Assembly (NCBI GenBank): GCA_963802915.1
Contig: CAWDKQ010000024.1
Span: 62,001-126,000 of the forward strand
Reading direction: 5' to 3'
From: JAICMB01 sp963802915
GTDB lineage: Bacteria > Acidobacteriota > Terriglobia > Bryobacterales > Bryobacteraceae
Length of the DNA: 64,000 nt
A program made the position numbers and the translations under genes. The stretch's first letter is position 1. The number at the start of each line of letters is the position of its first letter. The notes under the pieces were generated by a model. It ran no database searches and had not been told where the DNA came from. It saw only the letters and a list, made by a program, of their open reading frames with translations. Below are positions 1-10,431 of the stretch, in pieces.

Positions 1-62
1 TAAACGGAGCCGAAAATGCTTATACCCGGGAGAGGGTAGCCGAGATGTTGTCATTTTTTGAA

Positions 63-78
63 ACAACGACGTCGTTGT
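63..78. promoter_or_regulatory. Perfect 16-bp palindrome upstream of the propionate operon, candidate operator
   Basis: The sequence ACAACGACGTCGTTGT reads identically on both strands. It lies about 120 bases before the first start codon of the operon. A TTGTCA element (48-53) sits just upstream, but no convincing -10 box follows at normal spacing, so the core promoter is not assigned. The size and symmetry suit a dimeric regulator such as a TetR- or GntR-type protein; this is inference. No cobalamin-riboswitch B12 box was seen in the leader. The rest of 1-200 holds no gene. Confidence 0.45.
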
Positions 79-200
79 ATGACGACCTCAAACGCGTCCC
101 CTCCGGCGCGCTCCGGCATCTAATAAAAATGAAAGGCAAGATTAGGAAGTTGCTCGCTGGAAATTCGTAGGAGGGCGCGCACGGCGCGTCTCATTCATAA

Positions 201-1739
201 ATGTCCAAAACAGTTGAAATCACTGAGCTTGTTTTACGGGATGCGCATCAAAGCCTGATGGCCACTCGCATGGCCATGGAAGACATGGTGCCGGCGTGCG
301 AGGACCTCGACAATGCGGGGTTCTGGTCGCTCGAATGCTGGGGCGGCGCCACGTACGATTCCTGCATCAGGTTCCTTAACGAGGATCCCTGGGAACGCCT
401 CCGTACTTTTAAGAAACTCATGCCGAAGACGCCGCTGCAAATGCTTCTGCGCGGCCAAAATGCGCTGGGTTACAGGCATTACGGCGATGATGTCATTACT
501 CGCTTTGTTGAGAAGTCGGCCGAAAGCGGCATGGATGTGTTTCGTATCTTCGACGCTTTGAACGACATTCGCAATTTGCGGACTGCCGTCGCGGCGGTGC
601 GAAAGGTCAAAAAGCACGCGCAAGGCGCGGTCTGCTACACCATCAGCCCCGAACACACCAACGAAGTTTTTGTGGAAATGGCCGAGCGTCTTCTTGATCT
701 CGGCTGCGATTCTATTTGCATCAAGGACATGGCCGGCTTGCTCAAGCCGCAACCCGCTTACGATCTCGTGCGTGGCATAAAGGAACAATGCGGCGAGTCG
801 ACCAAGGTCCATGTCCACGTTCATAGCACCACGGGTGTAACCCTGGTCAGCTTGATGAAGGCTATCGAAGCCGGAGCGGATATCGTCGATACCGCTGTCA
901 GTTCCATGAGCCTCGGTTCCGGTCATAATCCGACGGAGAGCCTGGTCGAGATGCTCGAGGGCACCAAATTCACTACGCGGGTCGACAAAGACCGCATTTT
1001 GAAGATCAAAGATTACTTCGCTACGGTTCGGCCTCGTTACAAGAAATTCATGACCGATTTCCAGGGTGCCGAGACCGAGATCTTCAAGAGCCAGATTCCT
1101 GGCGGCATGATCTCCAACATGGAGAGCCAGTTGAAGCAACAGGGCGCGGGCGATCGTGTTAAGGAAGTGCTCGAAGAGGTTCCACGCGTCCGCAAAGACG
1201 CGGGCTATCCGCCGCTCGTTACGCCCAGCAGCCAGATCGTCGGCACGCAGGCAGTGTTCAACGTCCTGATGGGCCGCTACAAGGTCATCAGCGGCGAATT
1301 TGCCGATCTGATGCTCGGCTACTACGGCGAAACCGCCGGCCAGAAAAATCAACAGGTACTGCAACAATCCGCTGCCCAGGCAAAAAAAGAGCCGATCACG
1401 TGCCGTCCGGCGGATCTGATCAAACCCGAATGGGAAAAACTGCGAGGCGAAGCGCTGGAGCTTAAAGGCTGCAACGGTACGGATGACGACGTGCTCACTT
1501 ACGCAATGTTTCCACAGGTGGCGCCGAAGTTCTTCAGCACCCGGCATGAGGGACCGAAAAATCTGACCAAGGAAGCCGCCGCACCGGCCAAACCGGCTGC
1601 CGCCGCTGCAGCGCCAACGTCGAACGGCGCCGCCGCGAAAAATGGTGCCCCGAAAGAGGGCATTAAACATCCGGTTACCTATTCAGTGACACTGGCTGGC
1701 CAGACGCATCGCGTCACGGTGGCGCCGGTCGAGAGCTGA
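201..1739 (+). CDS. Methylmalonyl-CoA carboxyltransferase 5S-type subunit (pyruvate/oxaloacetate carboxyltransferase)
   Basis: 512 aa. It should move a carboxyl group between biotin and pyruvate/oxaloacetate in the cytoplasm. The N-terminal HMGL-like barrel carries the metal and catalytic motifs of the family: LRDAHQSL near residue 13, the carbamylated-lysine motif CIKDMAGLL near 173, and HVHVHSTTG near 205. A conserved carboxylase C-terminal domain follows, then an Ala/Pro-rich linker (about 450-490) and a short hairpin, YSVTLAGQTHRVTVAP, that resembles the start of a biotinyl domain. The biotin-attachment part itself is absent and is encoded separately at 3708. AGGAGG (169-174) lies 26 bases before the ATG, which is long, so the start is likely but not certain. 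The family also includes oxaloacetate decarboxylase alpha; the 12S, carrier and mutase neighbours favour transcarboxylase. Confidence 0.9.
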   Translation: MSKTVEITELVLRDAHQSLMATRMAMEDMVPACEDLDNAGFWSLECWGGATYDSCIRFLNEDPWERLRTFKKLMPKTPLQMLLRGQNALGYRHYGDDVITRFVEKSAESGMDVFRIFDALNDIRNLRTAVAAVRKVKKHAQGAVCYTISPEHTNEVFVEMAERLLDLGCDSICIKDMAGLLKPQPAYDLVRGIKEQCGESTKVHVHVHSTTGVTLVSLMKAIEAGADIVDTAVSSMSLGSGHNPTESLVEMLEGTKFTTRVDKDRILKIKDYFATVRPRYKKFMTDFQGAETEIFKSQIPGGMISNMESQLKQQGAGDRVKEVLEEVPRVRKDAGYPPLVTPSSQIVGTQAVFNVLMGRYKVISGEFADLMLGYYGETAGQKNQQVLQQSAAQAKKEPITCRPADLIKPEWEKLRGEALELKGCNGTDDDVLTYAMFPQVAPKFFSTRHEGPKNLTKEAAAPAKPAAAAAAPTSNGAAAKNGAPKEGIKHPVTYSVTLAGQTHRVTVAPVES

Positions 1740-1756
1740 CAGAAAAAAGGAAGTGC

Positions 1757-3322
1757 ATGATGCCAGAAGCGATAGCTTTCTCTATAGATCAAAAAATCGA
1801 AGAATTACAAAAGCGTAAGCAAAAACTGGAGATGGGCGGTGGCGCCGATCGAATTGCCAAGCAGCATGACCAGGGCAAGCTGACGGCGCGCGAACGCGTC
1901 CAGTTGCTCGCGGACCAGGGCAGCTTCCAGGAAATCGGATTATTCGCGCAACACCGCGCTGATCTTTTCGGCATGAGGGGCAAGGAATTTCCCGCCGAAG
2001 GTGTGGTGACCGGTTGCGCAACGGTCGACGGACGTCTGATTCATCTTGCCAGCCAGGATTTCACGGTGGCCGGCGGTGCCGCGGGTGAGGTTCACTCCGA
2101 CAAGATCGTCGAGATGATGAAAAGCGCGCTGAAGACTGGCTCGCCGTTCGTTCTCATCAACGATTCCGGCGGCGCAAGAGTGCAGGAAGGCATCGATAGC
2201 CTGGCGGGATACGGACGTGTCTTCTATCACAACACCATGCTGTCCGGCGTGGTGCCGCAGATTTCGCTGATTTGTGGACCCTGCGCGGGCGGCGCGGCAT
2301 ATAGCCCCGCGCTCACGGATTTCATCATCCAAACGCGCGCCGCGCAGATGTTCATCACCGGACCGGCCGTAATCAAGCAGGTGACGGGTGAAGTGGTCAC
2401 CGCCGAAGCTCTCGGCGGTCCGGCCGCGCAGATGGGACACTCCGGCGTCGTTCATTTCGTTGCCGAGAACGACGAAGAAGCAGTTCAAATTTGCAGGCGC
2501 TTGCTCAGCTTCCTGCCCTCGAACAATATGGAGGATCCGCCGCGCGCGCAGTTCGACGAAGCGGCCGAGCCCGACACGGAATTGAATTACATCGTGCCGG
2601 ACGACCCGAAACAGGGTTACGATGTGCGCCAGATCATCGTCAAGGTTGTCGATCGCGGAGACTTCCTCGAAGTGCAATCGGCCTATGCGGCGAACGTCGT
2701 GGTCGGATTCGCTCGCATGATGGGACGCCCCGTAGGTATCGTTGCGAACCAACCGCTGGTTCTCGCCGGTGCGCTCGATATCAATGCTTCCGACAAGGTG
2801 GCGCGTTTCGTTCGCTTCTGCAATGCGTTCAACATTCCATTGATCACCTTCGTGGACGTGCCCGGCTTCATGCCCGGAGTGCAACAGGAATACGGCGGCA
2901 TCATTCGTCACGGCGCCAAAATGCTGTTCGCGTATAGCGCCGCCACGGTTCCGAAACTCACAGTTATCGTTCGCAAAGCCTACGGGGGCGCCTATCTCGC
3001 CATGTGCGGCAAAGACCTCGGAGCGGATCGTCTCATCGCGTGGCCTAGCGCGGAGATGGCCGTCATGGGGGCTGAAGGCGCGGCCGACATCGTTTTCCGC
3101 AAGGAAATCGCGGAAGCCAAGGATAAAGACGCGCGCCGCAAGGAGTTGGTGGAAGAGTACCGTCACACGTTCGCGACTCCCTACATTGGCGGAGCGCGCC
3201 GCCAGGTGGACGATATCATCGAGCCGTCGGGAACCAGGCGTTATCTGGCAATGTCGCTTGAGACGCTGGCCGCGAAACGCGAACTGCGTCCTCCGAAGAA
3301 ACATGGGTTGATACCTCTATGA
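1757..3322 (+). CDS. Methylmalonyl-CoA carboxyltransferase 12S subunit / propionyl-CoA carboxylase beta
   Basis: 521 aa, the usual length for acyl-CoA carboxyltransferase subunits. It moves carboxyl between biotin and propionyl-CoA/methylmalonyl-CoA. Two crotonase-fold domains are visible. The first has the oxyanion/CoA motifs SGGARVQEG and GPCAGGAAYSPAL. The second has DVPGFMPGVQQEYGG followed by KAYGGAYLAMCGK. GGAAG-like bases just before the first of two ATG codons support the chosen start. It begins 17 bases after the 5S gene and its end overlaps the next gene by 4 bases. No biotin carboxylase is in the operon, so an ATP-dependent propionyl-CoA carboxylase would need a subunit from elsewhere; the adjacent 5S gene makes transcarboxylation the simpler reading. 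Confidence 0.92.
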   Translation: MMPEAIAFSIDQKIEELQKRKQKLEMGGGADRIAKQHDQGKLTARERVQLLADQGSFQEIGLFAQHRADLFGMRGKEFPAEGVVTGCATVDGRLIHLASQDFTVAGGAAGEVHSDKIVEMMKSALKTGSPFVLINDSGGARVQEGIDSLAGYGRVFYHNTMLSGVVPQISLICGPCAGGAAYSPALTDFIIQTRAAQMFITGPAVIKQVTGEVVTAEALGGPAAQMGHSGVVHFVAENDEEAVQICRRLLSFLPSNNMEDPPRAQFDEAAEPDTELNYIVPDDPKQGYDVRQIIVKVVDRGDFLEVQSAYAANVVVGFARMMGRPVGIVANQPLVLAGALDINASDKVARFVRFCNAFNIPLITFVDVPGFMPGVQQEYGGIIRHGAKMLFAYSAATVPKLTVIVRKAYGGAYLAMCGKDLGADRLIAWPSAEMAVMGAEGAADIVFRKEIAEAKDKDARRKELVEEYRHTFATPYIGGARRQVDDIIEPSGTRRYLAMSLETLAAKRELRPPKKHGLIPL

Positions 3323-3711
3323 CAACCATGACAACCGTTTTCCTTATGTTGGTATCGGGCGCGGCCGGGTTCTGGGCCGCTGCCCGTAACGTGCGCCGCG
3401 TTGTCGACCAGCGTTTCGCGGAGTTGCAACACGCCACGCCGAATGGGGCCGCGACTCCAGCGCCGCCGCCGGTCGAGAAGCCGGCCGCGGTAGCTACGCC
3501 TGCTCCCGCCGAGATCGTCCAGGAGCCTGCCGTGACTCCGGAAGTCATTATGGTGATCTCGGCAGCCATCGCTGCTTTCTTCGGTAAGCAGGCAAAAGTG
3601 AAGAGCATCCGGCGCATTGGCCCGCAGGGTTTCAATCCTTGGGCGCAACAGGGCCGAGCCTCGATTCAGGCTTCGCACAATGTGATGTGGGCCGGCAGGG
3701 GAATAAAGTGA
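3319..3711 (+). CDS. Small OadG-like membrane subunit of the carboxyltransferase complex
   Basis: 130 aa. One hydrophobic segment (residues about 5-23), a Pro/Ala-rich stretch, then a conserved C-terminal module: a helix with AAIAAFFGKQAKVKSIRR and a tail ending QGRASIQASHNV. This arrangement is that of the gamma/delta subunits (OadG family) of biotin-dependent sodium-pump decarboxylases, which hold the carrier and transferase subunits at the membrane. The start overlaps the 12S stop (ATGA-type overlap) and the stop overlaps the biotin-carrier start, so it is translationally coupled inside the complex. The odd point is that no pump beta subunit is encoded here. Family assignment is by pattern and moderately sure; the anchoring role is inferred. 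Confidence 0.7.
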   Translation: MTTMTTVFLMLVSGAAGFWAAARNVRRVVDQRFAELQHATPNGAATPAPPPVEKPAAVATPAPAEIVQEPAVTPEVIMVISAAIAAFFGKQAKVKSIRRIGPQGFNPWAQQGRASIQASHNVMWAGRGIK

Positions 3712-4097
3712 AACTGAAAATAAACATCGACGGAAAGAACTACTTAGTAGAAGTGGAACCGGTGGAGGAGGAATCCTCCACCCCGAGTTTTGCTCCGGCT
3801 CAGCCGCTGAGCTTCGCGCCGGTGGCCATGCCGCCTGCCCCGCCCGCGGGCGCTCCGGCCGCCGGCGAGGAAGCAGTGGACGAGAGCAAAGTGTGCCGCA
3901 GCCCTATCTCCGGTGTCGTGGTGCGGATCAATGCGCAGGAAGGCCAGCAGGTCCAGGTGGGCGACCAGTTAATCGTGCTCGAAGCCATGAAGATGGAAAC
4001 CGCCATCACTTCGCCGGTGCAGGCCAAATTGAAGAAGTTCCGCGTTGCTCAGGGAGAGAGCGTACAAGGCGGACAGATATTGGTGGATTTCGAATGA
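3708..4097 (+). CDS. Biotin carboxyl carrier protein, transcarboxylase 1.3S type
   Basis: 129 aa from a GTG start whose last two bases overlap the preceding TGA; AGGGGA (3697-3702) gives a good ribosome-binding site. A longer reading from upstream in the same frame is unlikely because the conserved protein starts at this GTG. The N-terminal hairpin (VKLKINIDGKNYLVEVEP) and a Pro/Ala linker (about 25-55) precede a biotinyl domain with the classic EAMKMET motif, placing the biotinylated lysine near residue 95. It ferries carboxyl between the 5S and 12S active sites. Its stop overlaps the epimerase start. Confidence 0.93.
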   Translation: MKLKINIDGKNYLVEVEPVEEESSTPSFAPAQPLSFAPVAMPPAPPAGAPAAGEEAVDESKVCRSPISGVVVRINAQEGQQVQVGDQLIVLEAMKMETAITSPVQAKLKKFRVAQGESVQGGQILVDFE

Positions 4098-4531
4098 CCT
4101 CCATTCCAGGATTTTTGTGTGTGGACCACGTCGCCGTCGCCGTACGGCGCGGAGAGCTCGAAACGCAGGTCAATTCGTACAAGAGCCTCGGGTTCACGGA
4201 AATTCATCGCGAAGATGTTTTGGGAACGGACCAGGTCCGCGAAGTTTTGCTGCGAATCGGCGACGGTCCCAACCTGATCCAGCTTCTGGAACCGCTCAGC
4301 GACGAATCGCCGGTAACAAAGTTGATTGAACGCAACAATGGCCGCGGCGGGTTCGCTCACATGGCCTTGCGCGTCGCCAACATTCAGGCGGCGTTCGATC
4401 ATATGAAGGAAAAAGGTTTTAATATTATCGACAAGGCGCCGCGTCCGGGCTCGCGGGGGACCACTGTTTTCTTCGTGCATCCGAAGTCGCTCGGTTATCT
4501 TGTGGAGGTCGTCGAGGAGGGGAAATCGTGA
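4094..4531 (+). CDS. mce: Methylmalonyl-CoA epimerase
   Basis: 145 aa, normal for the family. It interconverts (S)- and (R)-methylmalonyl-CoA, linking the carboxyltransferase to the mutase. It is a glyoxalase/VOC-fold protein. The four metal ligands known for the Propionibacterium enzyme (H12, Q65, H91, E141) are matched here by H12 in VDHVAVAV, Q63 in IQLLEP, H89 in GFAHMAL and E138 in YLVEVVEE. The ATG overlaps the carrier stop (ATGA), and the protein begins there rather than at upstream in-frame codons that lie within the carrier gene. Its own stop overlaps the mutA start. Confidence 0.93.
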   Translation: MTSIPGFLCVDHVAVAVRRGELETQVNSYKSLGFTEIHREDVLGTDQVREVLLRIGDGPNLIQLLEPLSDESPVTKLIERNNGRGGFAHMALRVANIQAAFDHMKEKGFNIIDKAPRPGSRGTTVFFVHPKSLGYLVEVVEEGKS

Positions 4532-5822
4532 GCCGCTTATTTGAGGAATTCCAGCCGGTCTCAACTGCCGATTGGGAAGCACAGATCGCGCGCGATCTCA
4601 AGGGCCGCGATCCCAAGACCCTCGTTACGAAGACCGCTGACGGCATCGAGGTCAAACCCTTCTACCGTTCGGAAGACCTGGCCGGTATCGCGCCGCGGGA
4701 GTTGTATTCGTCGAACTCGTGGAAGATCTGCTGCGAAGTGACCGATGCAGAATCGGCGAAATACGCGGTTTCGCGCGGTGCGGTCGCCGTATACATTGAA
4801 AGCGGCGATTTGAACTTTAGCGACGTCGAAGTGGTTCGGGGCGATTCTCCCGATCTGCTTCACATTCAAGGTGCGACTGCCGCGGAAGAGCTGGCCTTCG
4901 CCATCGGTCATCCCTCGTCGAAAGCTTTGCTGTTCCCGGTCGGATCGGATTATTTCCTCGAGATCGCCAAATTCCGGGCCGCGCGAGTACTGTGGAAGCG
5001 GATTGCCGACGCTCCCGTCCTGATTTACGCTCGGACCTCGAAACGCAATCAGACCATTTACGATCCGTACGTCAATTTGTTGCGCGGCACGACGGAAGCG
5101 ATGTCGGCAATTATTGGAGGCTGCGATCTGCTCATCGTGCGGCCATTCGACGCCGCTTACGAGAACCCCGGCGAATTCAGCCGCCGCATGTCGATCAACA
5201 CGCAGCTGATCCTGCGCGATGAATCCTACTTCAAAGGAATGCCCGATCCCGCAGCCGGCTGCTGGTATCTCGAGTGGCTCAGCGATCAACTTGTGAAAAA
5301 AGCTTGGGAGTTTTTCGAGAGCGGCGTCAAAGCGTCCGGTAAGTCAAGGCCCCCCGTATTTGTGGGTGTCACGCGCTATGTAGATGGCAAGGATCGCGCG
5401 CTCGACCGCCTCAAAATCGAGCCTGATGAACAACGCGATCCATGGAAAATCGAGAAGCTCCGCCTCGCGACAGAGCAGCATGCTAAAGCCACGGGTAAGA
5501 CTCCGCTGGTATTCCTGCTACGCGCCGGCGATCGCAAAATGAGCCGCGCACGCGCTGATTTCAGTGCGAACTTCTTCGCGGCCGCCGGATTCGCTATCTC
5601 CGAAGGCGATCTCGACGCGATGAAACAACAACATCCGGATCTCGTTGTCCTGTGCAGTTCCGATCCGGAATATCCTGACCTGGCCCGGGATCTCGGCCCC
5701 TCGATTGACGTGCCGCTCATTATCGCCGGCACCCCGCCGCCGGGCTTTCCCGATTCCATCAGCATCCGCAGCAACCAGGCCGAAACGCTCGCCGCATGGC
5801 AGCAGAAATTGGGGATCGTGCA

Positions 5823-5826
<4 letters not shown>
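4528..5826 (+). CDS. mutA: Methylmalonyl-CoA mutase small subunit (compact form)
   Basis: 432 aa from a GTG start overlapping the epimerase stop. It forms the non-catalytic partner of the heterodimeric, B12-dependent mutase. The N-terminus (FEEFQPVSTADWEAQIARDL) and barrel blocks such as FRAARVLWKRI, TTEAMSAIIGGCD and FSRRMSINTQLIL are typical. The C-terminal about 100 residues form a degenerate B12-binding fold without the DxHxxG cobalamin-ligand motif, as expected for this subunit. It is markedly shorter than well-known small subunits of about 620 residues, with the middle of the barrel and the linker reduced. No frameshift is evident, so it appears genuinely compact. Confidence 0.88.
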
Positions 5827-7847
<2,021 letters not shown>

Positions 7848-7848
7848 G

Positions 7849-8910
7849 ATGGCTTTCGATCAACACGCGCAAAACGGACCGCGACCCGCTCTGCCGACTC
7901 GCCGTTCCGCTTTGAAACTCTCAGCTGACAGGATGCTGGAGCGTATTTTGAACGGCGACCGTGCCGTTCTCGCGCGAGCCATTACGCTCGTCGAGAGTTC
8001 GCGGGCCGATCATCATGAGCGCGCCCGCGAATTGATGGATGCGTGCCTGCCGTACACGGGACGTTCCGTGCGCCTCGGCATCACGGGCGTTCCCGGTGTC
8101 GGTAAAAGCACATTTGTCGAAGCGCTCGGGATGCACATTATTCAAGAGCGTCACGAAAAATTAGCTGTGCTCGCGATCGATCCATCGAGCCCTGTTTCCG
8201 GCGGCAGCATTCTCGGCGACAAGACCCGCATGCCTCGCCTCTCTACCGACGACAATGCATTCATCCGCCCTTCGCCCTCACGCGGAACCGCCGGAGGCGT
8301 GGGTGCGACTACCCGCGAAGCGATGCTGCTTTGTGAAGCGGCCGGCTTTCAAAATGTCTTCGTCGAGACGGTCGGAGTAGGACAGTCAGAAGTCGCTGTC
8401 GCTTCCATGGTCGATTTTTTCCTGCTCCTGATGCTTGCGGGTGCCGGCGATGAATTGCAAGGCATCAAACGGGGTGTCCTCGAACTCGCGGACCTGGTCG
8501 CATTTAACAAGGCCGACGGGGACAATCGCATTCGCGCGGAGGCTGCTCGCAAACAGCTTGAAAGCGCCATGTCGCTCTTTCCGCCGCAGTCGAGCGGATG
8601 GCGCCCTCCGGTCGTCACTTGCTCGGCCCGAGCGGGCGATGGCATCGCGCAAATTTGGGACACGGTGCTCAATCATCGCGCACGCATGAGCGCGTCCGGC
8701 GAACTCGAGCTCAAACGCAAACGCCAGGCCTGGGACGCCATGTACGAAACCATCCGCCGAGCTCTGGTTCACGATTTTTTTTCCGATCCCGAGGTTCGCG
8801 GCAGATTGCCGCAACTCGAAAAGGACGTCATGGAGGGCCGCATCAGTTCATATGGCGCCGCGCGGTCACTCCTCCAACTTCTCGACGGCGCTGCTACGGA
8901 GTCCTCATAG
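7849..8910 (+). CDS. meaB: G3E GTPase chaperone of methylmalonyl-CoA mutase (MeaB/ArgK family)
   Basis: 353 aa. It guards the mutase against inactivation and gates cofactor loading through GTP hydrolysis. The P-loop GVPGVGKST is at residues 80-88, followed by AIDPSSPVSGGSILGDKTRM, the switch-region ETVGVGQSE motif and the guanine-specificity NKADG motif. The C-terminal helical dimerisation arm typical of MeaB is present. The older name ArgK kinase is not supported by context: position directly after mutB is the standard mutase arrangement. The start is ATG, one base after the mutB stop. Confidence 0.95.
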   Translation: MAFDQHAQNGPRPALPTRRSALKLSADRMLERILNGDRAVLARAITLVESSRADHHERARELMDACLPYTGRSVRLGITGVPGVGKSTFVEALGMHIIQERHEKLAVLAIDPSSPVSGGSILGDKTRMPRLSTDDNAFIRPSPSRGTAGGVGATTREAMLLCEAAGFQNVFVETVGVGQSEVAVASMVDFFLLLMLAGAGDELQGIKRGVLELADLVAFNKADGDNRIRAEAARKQLESAMSLFPPQSSGWRPPVVTCSARAGDGIAQIWDTVLNHRARMSASGELELKRKRQAWDAMYETIRRALVHDFFSDPEVRGRLPQLEKDVMEGRISSYGAARSLLQLLDGAATESS

Positions 8911-10431
8911 ATGACGCATTCTACTTGCGATGGATTAGCGGTACTTACGCCCGACGAAGCTGCCGCACTGATTTCTCACGGCGACACGATCGGGTTCGGC
9001 GGGTTTACCTCGGCTGGAGCGCCCAAGGCCATTCCTCAGGCAATCGCCGCGCGCGCCGAGGATGAACACAAAGCTGGGCGCGAATTCAAAATCGGCGTGC
9101 TGACCGGCGCCTCCACCAGCGACATGCTCGACGGCGCGCTTGCACGCGCGGACGCGATCGCCTTCCGCACTCCCTACCAATCCGACGCCAGTTTGCGGAA
9201 GAAAATCAACACCGGCCAGACACGTTTCTTCGACATGCATTTGTCGAAGCTGCCACAAGCAGTGCGTTACGGTTTTCTTGGACCCGTGCACTGGGCCATC
9301 GTGGAAGCCTGCGATATCACTCCCGCCGGGGAAATCACGCTGACCGGCGGCGTCGGCGCCGCACCGACATTTTGCGGCCAAGCCCAGCGCGTCCTGGTTG
9401 AGCTCAATCGTTACCATCCGCCGAGTCTCCGAGGCTTCCACGACATTTACGAGCCTGAAGATCCTCCCCACCGCCGCGAGATCCCCATCTATAGACCGTC
9501 CGATCGCATCGGCAGCCAAACCATTCACGTTGATCCGGACAAGATTGTGGGCATCGTGGAGACGGACCTGGAGGACCGCTCCAAAGAGTTTTCCGTTCCC
9601 GGCGAAACTACTAAGCGCATCGGTGAGCTGGTTGCCGGGTTTCTGGCCTCCGAACGGCGCGCCGGACGCATCCCTCCTGAATTCCTGCCGCTGCAGTCCG
9701 GTGTGGGAGATACCGCCAACGCGATCCTGGGTGCACTCGGCGAGAATGACGATATTCCGCCGTTCTCCATGTACACCGAAGTGATCCAGGACTCTGCCAT
9801 CGATCTGATGCGTGCCGGTAAGCTGCAATTTGCAAGCACCTGCTCTCTCACTCTCAGTGCCGAAAAAACCAAGGAGGTTTACGCCGATCTCGACTGGTTC
9901 CGCTCGCGCCTGGTTCTACGCCCCGAAGAGATCTCTAATAATCCCGAAATAGTCCGCCGGCTCGGTATCATCTCCATCAATACCGCTATCGAAGTGGACG
10001 TCTCCGGCAACGTCAACAGCACGCATGTTATGGGAAAGCAGCTCATGAACGGAATAGGCGGCTCCGGTGATTTCACGCGCAATTCCTATATCTCGATTTT
10101 TACCTGCCCCTCCATCGCCAAGGGCGGCAAAATCAGCACCATCGTCCCGCTGGTCACGCATGTCGATCACAGTGAGCACTCGGTGCAAGTTCTCATCACT
10201 GAGCAGGGAGTCGCGGATCTGCGGGGGAAGGATCCCATGGAGCGCGCGCACCTCATCGTTCATAAGTGCGCGCATCCGAGTTACCGCGACGAGCTGAACA
10301 GCTACCTCGGAACCATCAAGGACGGCCACAGCGCTTTCACGCTGGCTGCAGCCTTCGCCATGCACCTGCAATTCGCCCGCGCCGGCGACATGCACGGCGT
10401 CGACTGGGGCGCGTTCATGAAGACGCTCTAA
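8911..10431 (+). CDS. Succinyl-CoA:acetate/propionate CoA-transferase (acetyl-CoA hydrolase/transferase family)
   Basis: 506 aa. It likely swaps CoA between succinyl-CoA and propionate or acetate, closing the pathway without spending ATP. Family blocks are GFGGFTSAGAPKAIP near residue 28, the second-half motif SGVGDTANAIL near 263, and MYTEVIQD, whose Glu near residue 290 matches the covalent thioester glutamate of AarC-type enzymes; NGIGGSGDF follows. The start immediately follows the meaB stop. Propionate versus acetate as acceptor cannot be read from sequence; the operon favours propionyl-CoA:succinate transfer. Its stop overlaps a convergent gene by 4 bases. Confidence 0.88.
   Translation: MTHSTCDGLAVLTPDEAAALISHGDTIGFGGFTSAGAPKAIPQAIAARAEDEHKAGREFKIGVLTGASTSDMLDGALARADAIAFRTPYQSDASLRKKINTGQTRFFDMHLSKLPQAVRYGFLGPVHWAIVEACDITPAGEITLTGGVGAAPTFCGQAQRVLVELNRYHPPSLRGFHDIYEPEDPPHRREIPIYRPSDRIGSQTIHVDPDKIVGIVETDLEDRSKEFSVPGETTKRIGELVAGFLASERRAGRIPPEFLPLQSGVGDTANAILGALGENDDIPPFSMYTEVIQDSAIDLMRAGKLQFASTCSLTLSAEKTKEVYADLDWFRSRLVLRPEEISNNPEIVRRLGIISINTAIEVDVSGNVNSTHVMGKQLMNGIGGSGDFTRNSYISIFTCPSIAKGGKISTIVPLVTHVDHSEHSVQVLITEQGVADLRGKDPMERAHLIVHKCAHPSYRDELNSYLGTIKDGHSAFTLAAAFAMHLQFARAGDMHGVDWGAFMKTL

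Noticed and set aside
1..200. Cobalamin riboswitch ahead of the B12-dependent mutase operon
   Set aside because: No B12-box-like conserved core was found in the leader; only the palindrome at 63-78 stands out.
234..3304. Long leftward open frames opposite the 5S and 12S carboxyltransferase genes
   Set aside because: They are by-products of high-GC codon bias in the sense genes; their proteins are Arg/His-rich and match no family.
1757..4097. ATP-dependent propionyl-CoA carboxylase
   Set aside because: No biotin carboxylase is encoded here, and the adjacent 5S subunit fits transcarboxylation better.
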